A stretch of DNA of 64,000 nt from Bin34 sp965219935 (GCA_965219935.1 CBDCOU010000003.1:1860001-1924000), one strand, 5' to 3'. Positions 45,287-57,850 are shown, counted from the stretch's first letter. The notes: a model not told the origin generated them from the letters alone. Made by a program: numbers and translations.

Positions 45287-45355
45287 GCGCCGCTTGGGCG
45301 ACAGGAGCTGCCTGCAGTCCACCTCTCGCTGAATCCTTTACATTTCCTCGGGGAC

Positions 45356-48073
<2,718 letters not shown>

Positions 48074-48141
48074 CCCAACCCCGGTCCTGTCCCGATCCGC
48101 GCCGCCAAGACACGAAACCCCGCCACCATTCCAACCAACCC

Positions 48142-49674
48142 GTGCACACCACCGTTGTTGTCCGCGACACCAGCCGCCTGGCCGATTTGCTCCAGGCGGT
48201 TTCAGACGCGGCGGGTACCGGGCTCCTGGTGGAGCTTCACTCCATGCCCCCAGGGGCGGATCTGGCGGAGTGGTGCCTGGCGCTGACCCATCGAGCCCGT
48301 GTCCGCGGTCTGCCCCTTGCCTATGTCGTGTCGGATCACCTGTCCGGGGCAACCGCGCACCGGATCCGCGGGAACAGGTTCCAATCGGTTGCCGAAGCCG
48401 AGCGCTGGCTCGCCACGGCGCGCGCAGCGAACCCCCTCCCCAACGGGGCAACCATCCCCCGGGGTTCCCCCGGCAATTCCCGGTCCCATCGGAGCCGTGC
48501 CACAGCCCTCTCCCAAACACCCGGAGGCCGGATCCGCAACCTGCTCGGAGCCGCCGTGTTCTGCGCCATTGCGGGATCGGTACTCTGGCTGTTTCTGACC
48601 CATGTGCAGCCGAGCGCGACATTGACGGTGGCTCCGTCCTCCCATGTACTGGAGCTGGACGTCCCCATGTCCGCCAGCCTGTACGCCCAGGCCGTGGACA
48701 ACGACACCGGTCTGGTTCCGGCCACCTGGATCTCCGTCTCGCACGAAGTGGTGGGCACGACGGAAACCACGGCGGTCACCTGGAAACCCGTGGACAAGGC
48801 GCGGGGCTACCTTGCCATCACCAATCTGGGCACGGAGGGGTTCACCATCCCGGCGGGAACCCAGGTGCAAACCGGCACCGGCGACGCCATTCCCTTCGTG
48901 ACCCTCGCCGATGCCATCCTGGCGGGCGGATCCGGATTGCAGACCCTGGTCGAAATCGAGGCCCTCGAGGCCGGTGAGGAAGGCAACGTCCCGGCCAACA
49001 GCATCAACACGATCACCGGCAGCTGGGCCCAGCGCGTGCGCATTGCCAATCCCAGCGATCTGACAGGCGGCACGTCCGAGGAACGGTTTGCCGTGTCCCA
49101 GCGCGACCAGGACTACCTGCGCGATGTGCTGCTGGCCGATGTCCGCGGCAAGGCCCTGACCATTTTGGCGCCCGAGGTTCCGCCCAACGCCTGGCTGCCC
49201 AGCGAAACCGTCTCGGTCTCAATCCAGTGGACCAACACCGAACTGTTCAACGGGGAAGTGGCCGACGAACTGACCCTGACCATGATGGTGCTGGTCAGCG
49301 GGTTGGCCGTCCAGACCAGCGACCTCGTGGACTTTGTCCTGGCCAGGCTGGAGGCCGAAACCCCGCCGCGGGCCCTGATTGATCCGGACAGCTTGGACTT
49401 CCACCTCGAATCCGGGACCGTCAACGCGGGCACCGAGCTTGCCTTCACGGTCAGGACCCGAGCCCGATACCTCCAGGCCCCCGACCGGCAGGTCCTGCGA
49501 ACCACGCTGGCCGGCATACCGCTCGCGGACCTTGACCGCAAAATGGCGGAGCTGGACATTGAGGAACCCTGGCAAGTTCACATTTCCCCGCCCGAACGCG
49601 AAACCCTGCCATCCCTGCCGCACCGCATCCGGGTGGAGACCAGTTGGCCGGCCGCCTCGACCACGGACAGCTGA
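48142..49674 (+). CDS. Single-pass membrane protein with baseplate J/gp47-like domain
   Basis: 510 residues from GTG 48142, 68 bp after alaS. Residues 1-85 form a small cytoplasmic alpha/beta domain (TTVVVRDTSRLADLLQAVSD, LAYVVSDHLSG), then a basic linker, one membrane helix (LLGAAVFCAIAGSVLWLFLTHV), then an external part with a baseplate-J-like core (GFTIPAGTQVQTGTGDAIPFVT, GEEGNVPANSINTI). No other phage tail genes are near. The stop overlaps the ruvX start by one base (TGATG). The function is unknown; a cell-envelope role is suggested by mltG. Confidence 0.75.
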   Translation: MHTTVVVRDTSRLADLLQAVSDAAGTGLLVELHSMPPGADLAEWCLALTHRARVRGLPLAYVVSDHLSGATAHRIRGNRFQSVAEAERWLATARAANPLPNGATIPRGSPGNSRSHRSRATALSQTPGGRIRNLLGAAVFCAIAGSVLWLFLTHVQPSATLTVAPSSHVLELDVPMSASLYAQAVDNDTGLVPATWISVSHEVVGTTETTAVTWKPVDKARGYLAITNLGTEGFTIPAGTQVQTGTGDAIPFVTLADAILAGGSGLQTLVEIEALEAGEEGNVPANSINTITGSWAQRVRIANPSDLTGGTSEERFAVSQRDQDYLRDVLLADVRGKALTILAPEVPPNAWLPSETVSVSIQWTNTELFNGEVADELTLTMMVLVSGLAVQTSDLVDFVLARLEAETPPRALIDPDSLDFHLESGTVNAGTELAFTVRTRARYLQAPDRQVLRTTLAGIPLADLDRKMAELDIEEPWQVHISPPERETLPSLPHRIRVETSWPAASTTDS

Positions 49675-50144
49675 TGACGCCGGAACTGAAGCCGCGCCTG
49701 ATGGCCGTGGACGTGGGCCTGACCAAAATCGGCATTGCCTTGAACGATTCGCTGTGGCTCGGCGCCACGCCGCTGGCGGTGATGACCCGGACCAGCCGGA
49801 AGGCGGACTTCGCCCACCTGTGCCGCCTGCTGGACCGGCACGAAGTCGCTTCGGTGATCTGTGGCCTGCCCGTCTCCGACCTGGGTGATGGCGAAACCGA
49901 TCGGACCGTCTACGTCAGGGAATGGGCGCGACGCTGGATGCAGGCTCAGCGGCACTGGCTCGAGCAGGCCCGACCCGTAATCTTCTGGGATGAACGCTGG
50001 ACCACCGCGGCGGCCAAAATCGCACAGCGGGAGGCCGGCCACCGCGGCCCGGAGGATGCTGTGGCGGCGTCCCTGATCCTTGAGGACTACATGCGGGCAC
50101 AGGAACGGTCCGACCCGCGCGGGTGGGGACGCATCGAGCCCTAG
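49674..50144 (+). CDS. ruvX: Putative Holliday junction resolvase RuvX/YqgF
   Basis: 156 residues from ATG 49674. RNase-H-like fold with the catalytic aspartate in LMAVDVGLTKIGIAL (arginine of the usual RIG replaced by lysine), VICGLPVSDLGD, FWDERWTTAAA and the last acid in GPEDAVAASLILEDY. YqgF homologues process pre-16S rRNA ends in E. coli and cleave junctions in other species. Translationally coupled to the gene upstream. Confidence 0.92.
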   Translation: MTPELKPRLMAVDVGLTKIGIALNDSLWLGATPLAVMTRTSRKADFAHLCRLLDRHEVASVICGLPVSDLGDGETDRTVYVREWARRWMQAQRHWLEQARPVIFWDERWTTAAAKIAQREAGHRGPEDAVAASLILEDYMRAQERSDPRGWGRIEP

Positions 50145-50160
50145 CCTGGACCCGGAACCG

Positions 50161-51462
50161 ATGTTCGGCACCACCCGGCAACGCCGGCACATGCGCGACC
50201 GCAACCGTCAATACACGGAGCGCGCCCGCAAGGCGTCGCGCCGGGGCAACTCCCTCCATCCCGCCGCTCAAACCTGGCGCTGGATGCTCAGGGCCGTGGT
50301 GCTCGGGAGCCTGGCCGCGTTGCTTCTGTGGAGCCGCGGCGTGGCGCTGGCCCACCTGGATCGACAGGTGGCGGACACGGACCTGCCGAGCCGAATGCTG
50401 CTGGACATCCACCAGGCCGCCTCGGCCTTGACCCCGGACAACATCGAACACTGGATCCTGTCCCTCAGTCTTGAGTTGCAGGCGGATCGCCTGCTGGTTC
50501 CCCCCGGCGGCGACCCGCGGCCGCGGCCGTTCGAAATCGGCCTGGGCGAGCCGGCCCTGTACATCGCCTACCGCCTGGAGAACGAAGGGTTTGTGACGGA
50601 TGCCGAACTGTTCAATCTCTACCTGCGGGTCCAGTTCCTCGACCGCTATCTGGAGGCCGGCAACTACATGCTGTCGGAAACCATGACCATCCCCGAACTG
50701 GCGGAGGCCCTCAACGCGCCCAGCTACGAAGAGGAGCTGGTGACGTTGCTGGAAGGCATGCGCATGGAGGAATTCGCCGAGGTGCTTGAGGCCAACTACA
50801 TCATCTCCGCCCGCGAATTCCTGGATGCCGTGCGGGATCCCAGATCCATGGAGATATTCGACGACTACGACTTCCTGGCCGACCTGCCGACCGATGCCAC
50901 CCTCGAGGGCTACCTGTTTCCCGACACCTACCGCTTCCCCGTGAACGCCGATCGCGTTGAAACGGTCGTGGCCAAATTCCTGGACAACTTCGACCGCAGG
51001 CTGGGAGAGCGGGGCCTGACCGCCGAACCGGCCCTGACACCCCGGGAAATCGTGACCCTGGCCAGCATTGTCGAACGGGAAGCCGTGGTGGCCGAGGAAA
51101 GGCCCTTGATTGCCAGCGTGTATCTCAACCGCCTCTCGGGCCTCTGCCGGGACGAGGTTCGCGGCCCCTACCTGGAATCGGATCCGACAGTCCAGTATCC
51201 CCTTGGCAACGCCGCCGACGGCTGGTGGCCTTCCATCACGCTGGACGACTACGACCGCGTGCAGTCGCCGTACAACACGTTCCAGAACCAGGGCCTACCT
51301 CCCAGTCCCATTTCCAACCCCGGACTCAGTTCGCTGGACGCGGTCCGCAGCCCGGCCAACAGCATCTACTGCTTCTTCCACACCACCGGGGTCGACGGCG
51401 CGCATGTGTTTGCCGCCACGTATGCCGAGCACCAGCAGAACACCATCCGCTACGGCCGATGA
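50161..51462 (+). CDS. mltG: Endolytic murein transglycosylase MltG (YceG-like)
   Basis: 433 residues from ATG 50161; an ATG at 50191 is an alternative. Basic cytoplasmic N-terminus, one membrane helix (RAVVLGSLAALLLWSRGVALA), a LysM-like domain (GFVTDAELFNLYLRVQFLDRYLEAGNYMLSETMTIPELAEAL), then the YceG catalytic domain: LEGYLFPDTYRFP, the catalytic glutamate in LASIVEREAVVAEERPLIASVYLNRL, and YNTFQNQGLPPSPISNPGLSSLDAV. It cleaves nascent glycan strands at the membrane. Ends 113 bp before the convergent purN. Confidence 0.95.
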   Translation: MFGTTRQRRHMRDRNRQYTERARKASRRGNSLHPAAQTWRWMLRAVVLGSLAALLLWSRGVALAHLDRQVADTDLPSRMLLDIHQAASALTPDNIEHWILSLSLELQADRLLVPPGGDPRPRPFEIGLGEPALYIAYRLENEGFVTDAELFNLYLRVQFLDRYLEAGNYMLSETMTIPELAEALNAPSYEEELVTLLEGMRMEEFAEVLEANYIISAREFLDAVRDPRSMEIFDDYDFLADLPTDATLEGYLFPDTYRFPVNADRVETVVAKFLDNFDRRLGERGLTAEPALTPREIVTLASIVEREAVVAEERPLIASVYLNRLSGLCRDEVRGPYLESDPTVQYPLGNAADGWWPSITLDDYDRVQSPYNTFQNQGLPPSPISNPGLSSLDAVRSPANSIYCFFHTTGVDGAHVFAATYAEHQQNTIRYGR

Positions 51463-51575
51463 CATTGGAACGGACACGCCGTTGCAACGCCACAACCGGC
51501 TGTAGGACTGCCGCGGAATTGTCCGTCGGGAATACAAGCCAGGTAGCCTGAATTCCTGCCTCCCGGCGGACTCGG

Positions 51576-52226
51576 TCAGTGATCCGCGCGGGCTGCGGCA
51601 GAGGATGGTCCGGGTAATCCGACCTGGCCCGCCAACGCGGCGGCGATCGCCTGCACCAGCAGTCCGTGTTCGGCGATGTGCATCCGTTCCGTCAAGCCCT
51701 CCAGGGTGTCCCCTGCGCGTAGCGGTACCCGGACCACGCGGATGACGGGACCGGTGTCCACCCCCTCGTCCGGTACCCAGTGCACCATCGCACCTGTTTC
51801 CCGGATCGTCCCCTCCCGCCAGGCCGTGTAGGCCCGTTCAATGGCGTGCAACCCGGGAAATGCCCCGGGGAGTGCAGGATGGAGGTTGACCACCTTCCCG
51901 GGAAACCGATCCAGAAAGGAACGGGTCAGAATCCGCATCCATCCCGCAAGCACAATCAGATCGGGACGCGAAGATGCCACACAGCACGCCAATTGTTGGT
52001 CGTAGGTTGCCCGCGACCCACCACAGGCCCGGTGTTCCGACCAGGACAGGACCTTGGCGGGGATCCCATGCCGACGGGCGCGTTCCAAGCCGAAAACCGC
52101 GGCTTTGCTGGAAACGACAAGGCCCACTTCCGCCGGCAGCCGATTGGTGCCACACGCATCGAGCAGCGCCTCCAGATTGGAGCCGTTCCCCGAAATCAGA
52201 ATCGTCAACCGCTTGACCTTGGACAC
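51576..52226 (-). CDS. purN: Phosphoribosylglycinamide formyltransferase PurN
   Basis: 216 residues from GTG 52226, 4 bp after the purM stop. The fold starts LTILISGNGSNLEALLDAC; the formyl-folate site is VNLHPALPGAFPGLHAIERA (catalytic N-x-H) and the catalytic aspartate is in VPDEGVDTGPVI. It makes FGAR from GAR and 10-formyl-THF. Last gene of the pur operon. The longer open frame upstream lies within purM and is not the start. Confidence 0.95.
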   Translation of the reverse strand: MSKVKRLTILISGNGSNLEALLDACGTNRLPAEVGLVVSSKAAVFGLERARRHGIPAKVLSWSEHRACGGSRATYDQQLACCVASSRPDLIVLAGWMRILTRSFLDRFPGKVVNLHPALPGAFPGLHAIERAYTAWREGTIRETGAMVHWVPDEGVDTGPVIRVVRVPLRAGDTLEGLTERMHIAEHGLLVQAIAAALAGQVGLPGPSSAAARADH

Positions 52227-52230
52227 ACGC

Positions 52231-53217
52231 TCAGTCCAGTCGGACGCCCGAACCCGGTTCGAGCCGTCCCATAATGCAGGCATCGCCCAGCAAGTCCACG
52301 GCGGACCGGGCCTGGTCCGGCGGCAGCGGCAGCACCAGGCCGATGCCCATGTTGAACACGCGGTACGCCTCGTCGCGCAACATGCCGCTCCACTCGACCA
52401 GTTGACGGAAAACGGCCGGAGGGCGCCAGGCAGCCGTGTCGACCACGGCCCCCAAACCGTCGGGCAACAGACGACCGACGTTGCCCTGGAAACCGCCGCC
52501 CGTAATATGGGCGATGCCCGCCGGCGCCAACCCCTCGGACCGGAGCGCGGCCACATCCGCGGCATAGGAGCGGTGCGGTGCCAGCAAGGCGTCCGCCCAG
52601 CTGGCGCCACCCGGTTCCACAGGCAGGTTCAGGTCCCGATCCTCCATGACCGACCGGATCAGGGTGTAACCGTTCGTGTGTGGGCCGCTGCTCGTCAGCC
52701 CCACCAGGAGATCCCCGGACTTCATCCGGTCGCGTCTGGGCAGGGCGTCGTCGGCGTGGACGGTCCCAATCAGCGTGCCCACGAGTTCGAAAGTGCCGGG
52801 ACGGTAGACATCGGGCATCTCCGCGGTCTCGCCCCCCACCAGTTCGCAGCCACTCTCCGCACAAGCCCGTCTCATGCCATGGACCAGCAGGGCCACCGTC
52901 TCCGGATCTGTCCTGTGCATGCCGATGTAGTCCAGAAACATGCGAGGCCGGCCGCCGGCGGCAAGGAGGTCGTTGACACAGTGGTTGACCAAGTCCGCGC
53001 CCAGACCATCCAGCCTGCCCAGGGACGCGGCCAGCAGGGTCTTGGTTCCCACCCCATCGGTGGTCGCCAGCGTACGCACCGACGGATCGGCATCATCCGC
53101 GGCCACGCCCTGGGCGAAGGCGTTGGTGTCAAGCCCCGTCGCGGTGCGCAGCAGACCAACCGCAGCCTCGCCGGCCTCGATGTCCACCCCCGCTTTTCTG
53201 TACCGGGCGCCGGTCAC
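52231..53217 (-). CDS. purM: Phosphoribosylformylglycinamidine cyclo-ligase (AIR synthetase) PurM
   Basis: 328 residues. N-terminal YRKAGVDIEAGEAAV, ATP-binding TLATTDGVGTKTLLA, VNDLLAAGGRPRMFLDYI, VGGETAEMPDVY, GLTSSGPHTNGYTLIR and HITGGGFQGNVGRLLP. GTG start shares bases with the purD stop (GTGA), so translation is coupled. It closes FGAM to AIR. Confidence 0.97.
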   Translation of the reverse strand: MTGARYRKAGVDIEAGEAAVGLLRTATGLDTNAFAQGVAADDADPSVRTLATTDGVGTKTLLAASLGRLDGLGADLVNHCVNDLLAAGGRPRMFLDYIGMHRTDPETVALLVHGMRRACAESGCELVGGETAEMPDVYRPGTFELVGTLIGTVHADDALPRRDRMKSGDLLVGLTSSGPHTNGYTLIRSVMEDRDLNLPVEPGGASWADALLAPHRSYAADVAALRSEGLAPAGIAHITGGGFQGNVGRLLPDGLGAVVDTAAWRPPAVFRQLVEWSGMLRDEAYRVFNMGIGLVLPLPPDQARSAVDLLGDACIMGRLEPGSGVRLD

Positions 53218-54512
53218 CGCCGTGCGGCCTCCAGGCCGATGTCGGACCGGTACTCGGCACCCTCGAAACCCAGTGTTTTCACGCGGCCGTAGGCGGCAAC
53301 CCGCGCCGAGGCCAGATCCGCACCCAAGCCCACCGCGGTCAATACACGTCCTCCGTCCGTAACCACATCCCCATCCGGTGTTTCTTGGGCACCGGCCAGG
53401 AAGACGAAGGAGTCGCCGCTCCCCTCGGCATCCAAACCCTCAATCCGATGACCGATCCCGTACTGGTTGGGATAGCCGCCCGAGGCCATGACAACACCGA
53501 CCGCGGGACGCGGATCCCAATCGAACTCGACCTCCTGCAGCCGTCCCGCGGTGCAGGCGCGCACGGCTTCGGTGATGCCGCCTCGCAGGCGCGGCAGAAT
53601 CACTTGTGTCTCGGGATCCCCGAACCGTGCGTTGTACTCCAACAGCATGGGACCCCTACGAGTCATCATCAGGCCGAAGAAGAGGATCCCGACATAGGAC
53701 ATGCCGTCGCGGGCCAGCCCTGCAAAGGTGGGTGCCACCACCTGTTCCTCGACCACGGCCAACTCGGCCTCGGTCAGCGGTGACGGGGATACGGCCCCCA
53801 TGCCACCGGTATTGGGACCCTCGTCTCCGTCGTAGGCCCGTTTGTAGTCCTGGGCATGGGCGAAGATGCGGTAGTCCCTGCCGTCGGCCAGGGCAAACAC
53901 GGATGTCTCCCACCCGTTCAACCTTTCCTCGATCACCAGCGGTTGGTCCGCGTGCCAGAGACCGGAGCCCCGGAGCTGTTCCAGGGCACTGAAGGTTTCT
54001 GCGCCCGTGCGAGGCAGGATTACCCCCTTGCCGGCAGCCAACCCGTCCGCCTTGAGCGCGACGTTGTAGCGGAGACGCTCGCAGTAGGAGAGCGCGAGTT
54101 CGAAGTCAATGTGTTGTTGGTACGCCGCGGTGGGGATGCTGTGGCGCTGCATGAAGTCCTTGGCAAACACCTTGGAGGTCTCAAGGCGTGCAGCCAGCCG
54201 GTTCGGGCCAAAGACCGGAAACCCCTCGGCGGCCAGTGCGTCGACCAGACCCGCTTCCAATGCGGATTCCGGTCCGATCACCACCAGGTCCACAGTTTCC
54301 TGTCGCGCACAGGCCACCATCCCTGCTACGTCGGTTGCCTCAATGGCCACTCTGCGTACAAGGGGCAGGTAACGGGCACCGCCGTTGCCGGGTGCGATCA
54401 GGATGGAGGAAACATCATGGCTCTGGGAGAGGGACCAAGCCAGCGCCTGTTCGCGGGCACCGGAACCGACCAGGAGAACTTTCACGTCGTCAATTTTGGA
54501 GCTGGGGCGCAT
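53214..54512 (-). CDS. purD: Phosphoribosylamine-glycine ligase PurD
   Basis: 432 residues. ATP-grasp enzyme: KVLLVGSGAREQALAWSLSQS, LKADGLAAGKGVILP, EERLNGWETSVFALADG, HAQDYKRAYDGDEGPNTGGMGAVSPSP, LEYNARFGDPETQVILPRL. ATG 54512 chosen; a GTG 9 codons on (before KVLLVGSG) is possible. 133 bp after purF, the only real gap in the operon; I see no promoter in it. Confidence 0.97.
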   Translation of the reverse strand: MRPSSKIDDVKVLLVGSGAREQALAWSLSQSHDVSSILIAPGNGGARYLPLVRRVAIEATDVAGMVACARQETVDLVVIGPESALEAGLVDALAAEGFPVFGPNRLAARLETSKVFAKDFMQRHSIPTAAYQQHIDFELALSYCERLRYNVALKADGLAAGKGVILPRTGAETFSALEQLRGSGLWHADQPLVIEERLNGWETSVFALADGRDYRIFAHAQDYKRAYDGDEGPNTGGMGAVSPSPLTEAELAVVEEQVVAPTFAGLARDGMSYVGILFFGLMMTRRGPMLLEYNARFGDPETQVILPRLRGGITEAVRACTAGRLQEVEFDWDPRPAVGVVMASGGYPNQYGIGHRIEGLDAEGSGDSFVFLAGAQETPDGDVVTDGGRVLTAVGLGADLASARVAAYGRVKTLGFEGAEYRSDIGLEAARR

Positions 54513-54645
54513 GTCACCGGTTGCCGGTCAGCGGTGACCTGAGCATCCTCGTCGTCCAGAGTACGCGGCAGGGACTCTAACACGGGCAGACACTTGGAAC
54601 AGGGGGCTCAATGGGCGTGATCAGAGCAACCGCGTTCACGGCGTC

Positions 54646-56082
54646 CTACGCGAACACCGACGCCAGTTCCAACTTAATCTCGCCGTCGATCGATGCGGCC
54701 GTTACGGCCTCGAACGGATACGTACCGGTGAAGCAGGCGTCGCAGTACTCGTGGTCGGCGGTGCCGGACAGGGCCGTGCGCATGCCCTCCAAGGAGAGGT
54801 ACGCCAGCGAGTCCGCGCCCACCTGTCTCCGAATTCCCTCAAAATCGTGCCGGGCTGCGATCAGTTCCTCTCGGCTCGCCATGTCCACGCCCATGAAACA
54901 GGGATGCAGAATGGGCGGACAGGCGACGCGCAGGTGCACCTCGGCGGCCCCCCCGTTCCGGAGCAGGGCCACCAGCGGCCCAGCCGTGTTGCCGCGTACG
55001 ATCGAATCGTCGACCAGGACCACGCGCTGGCCCGTCAGGTTGTCTCCGAGCGGATTGAACTTCATTGCAATCCCGGTGCGACGCAGCTCATCACTGGGCT
55101 GGATGAAGGTACGACCGATGTAGCGCGACTTGGTCAATCCCTCCGTGTAGGGAATGCCGGTCTCCCGCGCGTAGCCGATGGCATGGGGCGTCCCGGAATC
55201 GGGCACGCTCATCACCCAGTCCGCGTCCGCCGGAGCCTCCAGCGCCAGCTGCCGACCCAGAGCCTGGCGGGACTGGTGCACCAGCCGGTCCGCGAAGATG
55301 CTGTCCGGACGGGCGAAGTAGATTTCCTCAAAGGTACAGAAGGCCTGCCGCCGCGGCGGCACCACCTGTTCGATCTCATAGCCGCCGGGCCGGATCCGCA
55401 CCACTTGGCCGGGCGCAATCTCACAAACCAGGGAGGCTCCAACCGGGGCAAACGCGCAACTTTCGGAGGCCAGCATGTAGGACTCGCCCCGCCGCCCCAG
55501 GGCCAGGGGCCGCAATCCCCATGGATCGCGGACGCCGAAGATTCCTTCCTGCGTGAGGACCACCAGCGTGTAGGCGCCTTCGGCCTCCTCCATCAACAGC
55601 CGGAAGTTTTCCAGCCACGGCAGTCGCGCCCGGCGGGCCAGGGACATGAGGATGACCTCGCTGTCCGTGGCCGTGTTGAATCCCGCCCCTTCCTCCAGGA
55701 GTGCGGTGCGCAGCGTTCCGGCATTGATCAAGTTGCCGTTGTGACCGATGGCAAGGGGGCCGGCAAAGGTCTCAAGGGTGAACGGCTGCGTATTGGGAAG
55801 ACTCGAGGAGCCTTTTGTCGAGTACCGGTTGTGGCCAATCGCCATCGTGCCGGACAACCCTTGCAGGTTTTCCTCATCAAAAATTTGCGAGACCAGACCC
55901 ATTCCCTTGCGCACAGCGAGCCGCCGACCGTCCGACACCGCGATCCCGGCCGATTCCTGTCCCCTGTGCTGCAGTGCATAGAGTGCGTAGAACGTTGCCT
56001 TGGCCACGTCCATGTCGGCCGCGGCAATGCCGAAAACCCCGCAGGCTTCGCGGGGCGAATCCATGGGCAAGCCATCGCTCAC
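54646..56082 (-). CDS. purF: Amidophosphoribosyltransferase PurF
   Basis: 478 residues from GTG 56082, whose GTGA overlaps the purK stop. A short propeptide precedes the N-terminal nucleophile C14 (PREACGVFGI). Glutaminase residues are GHNRYSTKG and GHNGNLIN; the PRPP site is VVLVDDSIVRGNTA. CPPILHPCFMG and YCDACFTGTYP are the cysteines of the Fe-S, propeptide-processed (Bacillus-type) class. It starts the pathway: PRPP plus glutamine to phosphoribosylamine. Confidence 0.97.
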   Translation of the reverse strand: MSDGLPMDSPREACGVFGIAAADMDVAKATFYALYALQHRGQESAGIAVSDGRRLAVRKGMGLVSQIFDEENLQGLSGTMAIGHNRYSTKGSSSLPNTQPFTLETFAGPLAIGHNGNLINAGTLRTALLEEGAGFNTATDSEVILMSLARRARLPWLENFRLLMEEAEGAYTLVVLTQEGIFGVRDPWGLRPLALGRRGESYMLASESCAFAPVGASLVCEIAPGQVVRIRPGGYEIEQVVPPRRQAFCTFEEIYFARPDSIFADRLVHQSRQALGRQLALEAPADADWVMSVPDSGTPHAIGYARETGIPYTEGLTKSRYIGRTFIQPSDELRRTGIAMKFNPLGDNLTGQRVVLVDDSIVRGNTAGPLVALLRNGGAAEVHLRVACPPILHPCFMGVDMASREELIAARHDFEGIRRQVGADSLAYLSLEGMRTALSGTADHEYCDACFTGTYPFEAVTAASIDGEIKLELASVFA

Positions 56083-57305
56083 GATTGCATCTCCTCCGCG
56101 GATCCCGCGGAATTTGGGTTGGACCCGCTCACTGCCGCCAGGAATTCCGGAGCCACGGGCCATCCGCCCAAGGCTTGACGGACCCCGTCCACTCGTTGCG
56201 CGGCGGCCCGCGCGGACATGGCTGTGGCAGTCACATGCCCCATCTTGCGTCCAGGTTTGGCTTCCCCTTTGCCATACAGGTGCAGGAATGCATCAAGCCC
56301 CCACGCTGCGTGCCCTGTGGACAAATCCCCGTGTTCCGGCCACAGCTCGCCGAGCAGATTGGCCATCGCGCTGCCGCCCCGCGTGGCCACGGCCCCCAGC
56401 GGCAGGCCGCAGACGGCACGCACCTGTTGTGCAAACTGGCTGGTTTCGCATCCCTCAATCGTCCAGTGTCCCGAATTGTGCGTGCGCGGCGCGATCTCGT
56501 TGACCAACAGCTCACCCGTCGCGAGCAGGAAGTACTCCACACAGAAGAGCCCAACCAGATCGAGCGAGCCGGCAATCTCGCGGGTCAGGTCCTGGGCACG
56601 CCGCGCGGTGGCAGCCGGGATCGGTGCCGGCGCGACCGAGATGTCCAGAATCAGGTTGCGGTGGTGGTTGAGGACGACCGGATAGACCGCCTCATCGCCC
56701 GCAGGAGAACGGGCCATGACAACGGAGAGTTCATGAGCAAAGTCGACCACACTCTCGAGCACCGCATCCTGTCCCCCCAGTTCCTGCCAGGCATGCGGCA
56801 ACTCGTCGGGAGACGCCACGTGCACCTGGCCCTTCCCGTCGTAGCCGAACCGCGCCGTCTTCAGCAGGCAGGGAAAGGGCAGCTTCGGTGCGGCCGACGG
56901 CGGCTCGTCCGCATACAGGGCCACAAAGGGACTGACAGGCACGCCGTGCCGCTGCAGATGGGTTTTCTCCCGGATGCGACTCTGTATGGTGTGCAAGGCA
57001 TCCGGGCCGGGCCGGACCTGCACCCCATGGTCAAGGCAAACCCGCAGGGCCGCAACCGGTATGTTTTCGAATTCGTAGGTGACGACCTGGACGCCGTCGG
57101 CAAAATCGCCCATGTCCTCCGGCGATTCAAACCGCCCAACGTACTCACGGTCCGCCACCTGGCCCGCCGGTGAACCGGCCTCTTCGCTGAACACCGCGGT
57201 GCGGTACCCCAGCTCCCGCGCCGCATGGCAGAACATGCGGCCCAGTTGACCGCTGCCCAGGATCCCAATGCAGGCTCCCGGCATCAGCGCGGCATGCGGG
57301 TCCAT
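56079..57305 (-). CDS. purK: N5-carboxyaminoimidazole ribonucleotide synthase PurK
   Basis: 408 residues. ATP-grasp: GACIGILGSGQLGRMFCHAARELG, TYEFENIPVAAL, LKTARFGYDGKGQVHV, FCVEYFLLATGELLVNEIAPRTHNSGHWTIEGCETSQF. It makes N5-CAIR from AIR, ATP and bicarbonate for PurE. ATG 57305, 5 bp after the purE stop; ATG 57284 is an alternative. Confidence 0.97.
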   Translation of the reverse strand: MDPHAALMPGACIGILGSGQLGRMFCHAARELGYRTAVFSEEAGSPAGQVADREYVGRFESPEDMGDFADGVQVVTYEFENIPVAALRVCLDHGVQVRPGPDALHTIQSRIREKTHLQRHGVPVSPFVALYADEPPSAAPKLPFPCLLKTARFGYDGKGQVHVASPDELPHAWQELGGQDAVLESVVDFAHELSVVMARSPAGDEAVYPVVLNHHRNLILDISVAPAPIPAATARRAQDLTREIAGSLDLVGLFCVEYFLLATGELLVNEIAPRTHNSGHWTIEGCETSQFAQQVRAVCGLPLGAVATRGGSAMANLLGELWPEHGDLSTGHAAWGLDAFLHLYGKGEAKPGRKMGHVTATAMSARAAAQRVDGVRQALGGWPVAPEFLAAVSGSNPNSAGSAEEMQS

Positions 57306-57310
57306 GCGAT

Positions 57311-57850
57311 CTACCGGACCTCCGGATGCGGCGGGAGCGGCAGTTCGGTTGCCTGCACGTTGGCCGTCTGTCGGGCCGCGTAGGCTTCGAGACGTGCGCG
57401 CAGCGCCTCGTCGCCAAGAGCCAGAATGCGCGCCGCCAACAACGCGGCATTCAGGGCTCCCGCCGCGCCAATGGCCATGGTCGCCACCGGCACCCCGCGG
57501 GGCATCTGCACAATGGAGAGCAGCGAATCGAGCCCCTGAAGCGCACTGCTGCGCACGGGCACGCCAATCACCGGCAACCGCGTGTGGCTGGCTGTCATAC
57601 CGGGTAGGTGGGCAGCGCCACCGGCACCCGCGATGATGACCTGCAGGCCGCGACCCTCCGCGGCCTCCGCGTACTCGAACATGAGATCCGGGGTGCGGTG
57701 CGCCGACACGACACGCGCCTCGTAGGGGATGACCAATCCATCAAGTGTCTCGGCCGCATGCCGCATACAACCTTCCCAGTCCGACGTGCTGCCCATGATC
57801 ACCCCGACCAGGGGCTGTTCCACACTCACGTTGGCCGCCTCCGCCTTCAT
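57311..57850 (-). CDS. purE: N5-carboxyaminoimidazole ribonucleotide mutase PurE (class I)
   Basis: 179 residues. VGVIMGSTSDWEGCMRHAAETL, RVVSAHRTPDLMFEYAE and IAGAGGAAHLPGMTASHT are the active-site loops; the SAHRTP histidine marks the class I enzyme that works with PurK, in keeping with purK downstream. ATGA overlap with the purC stop. About 15 C-terminal residues extend beyond the usual end. Confidence 0.97.
   Translation of the reverse strand: MKAEAANVSVEQPLVGVIMGSTSDWEGCMRHAAETLDGLVIPYEARVVSAHRTPDLMFEYAEAAEGRGLQVIIAGAGGAAHLPGMTASHTRLPVIGVPVRSSALQGLDSLLSIVQMPRGVPVATMAIGAAGALNAALLAARILALGDEALRARLEAYAARQTANVQATELPLPPHPEVR

Noticed and set aside
45179..45355. T-box leader for alaS
   Set aside because: No T-box sequence or specifier stem; the leader is too short.
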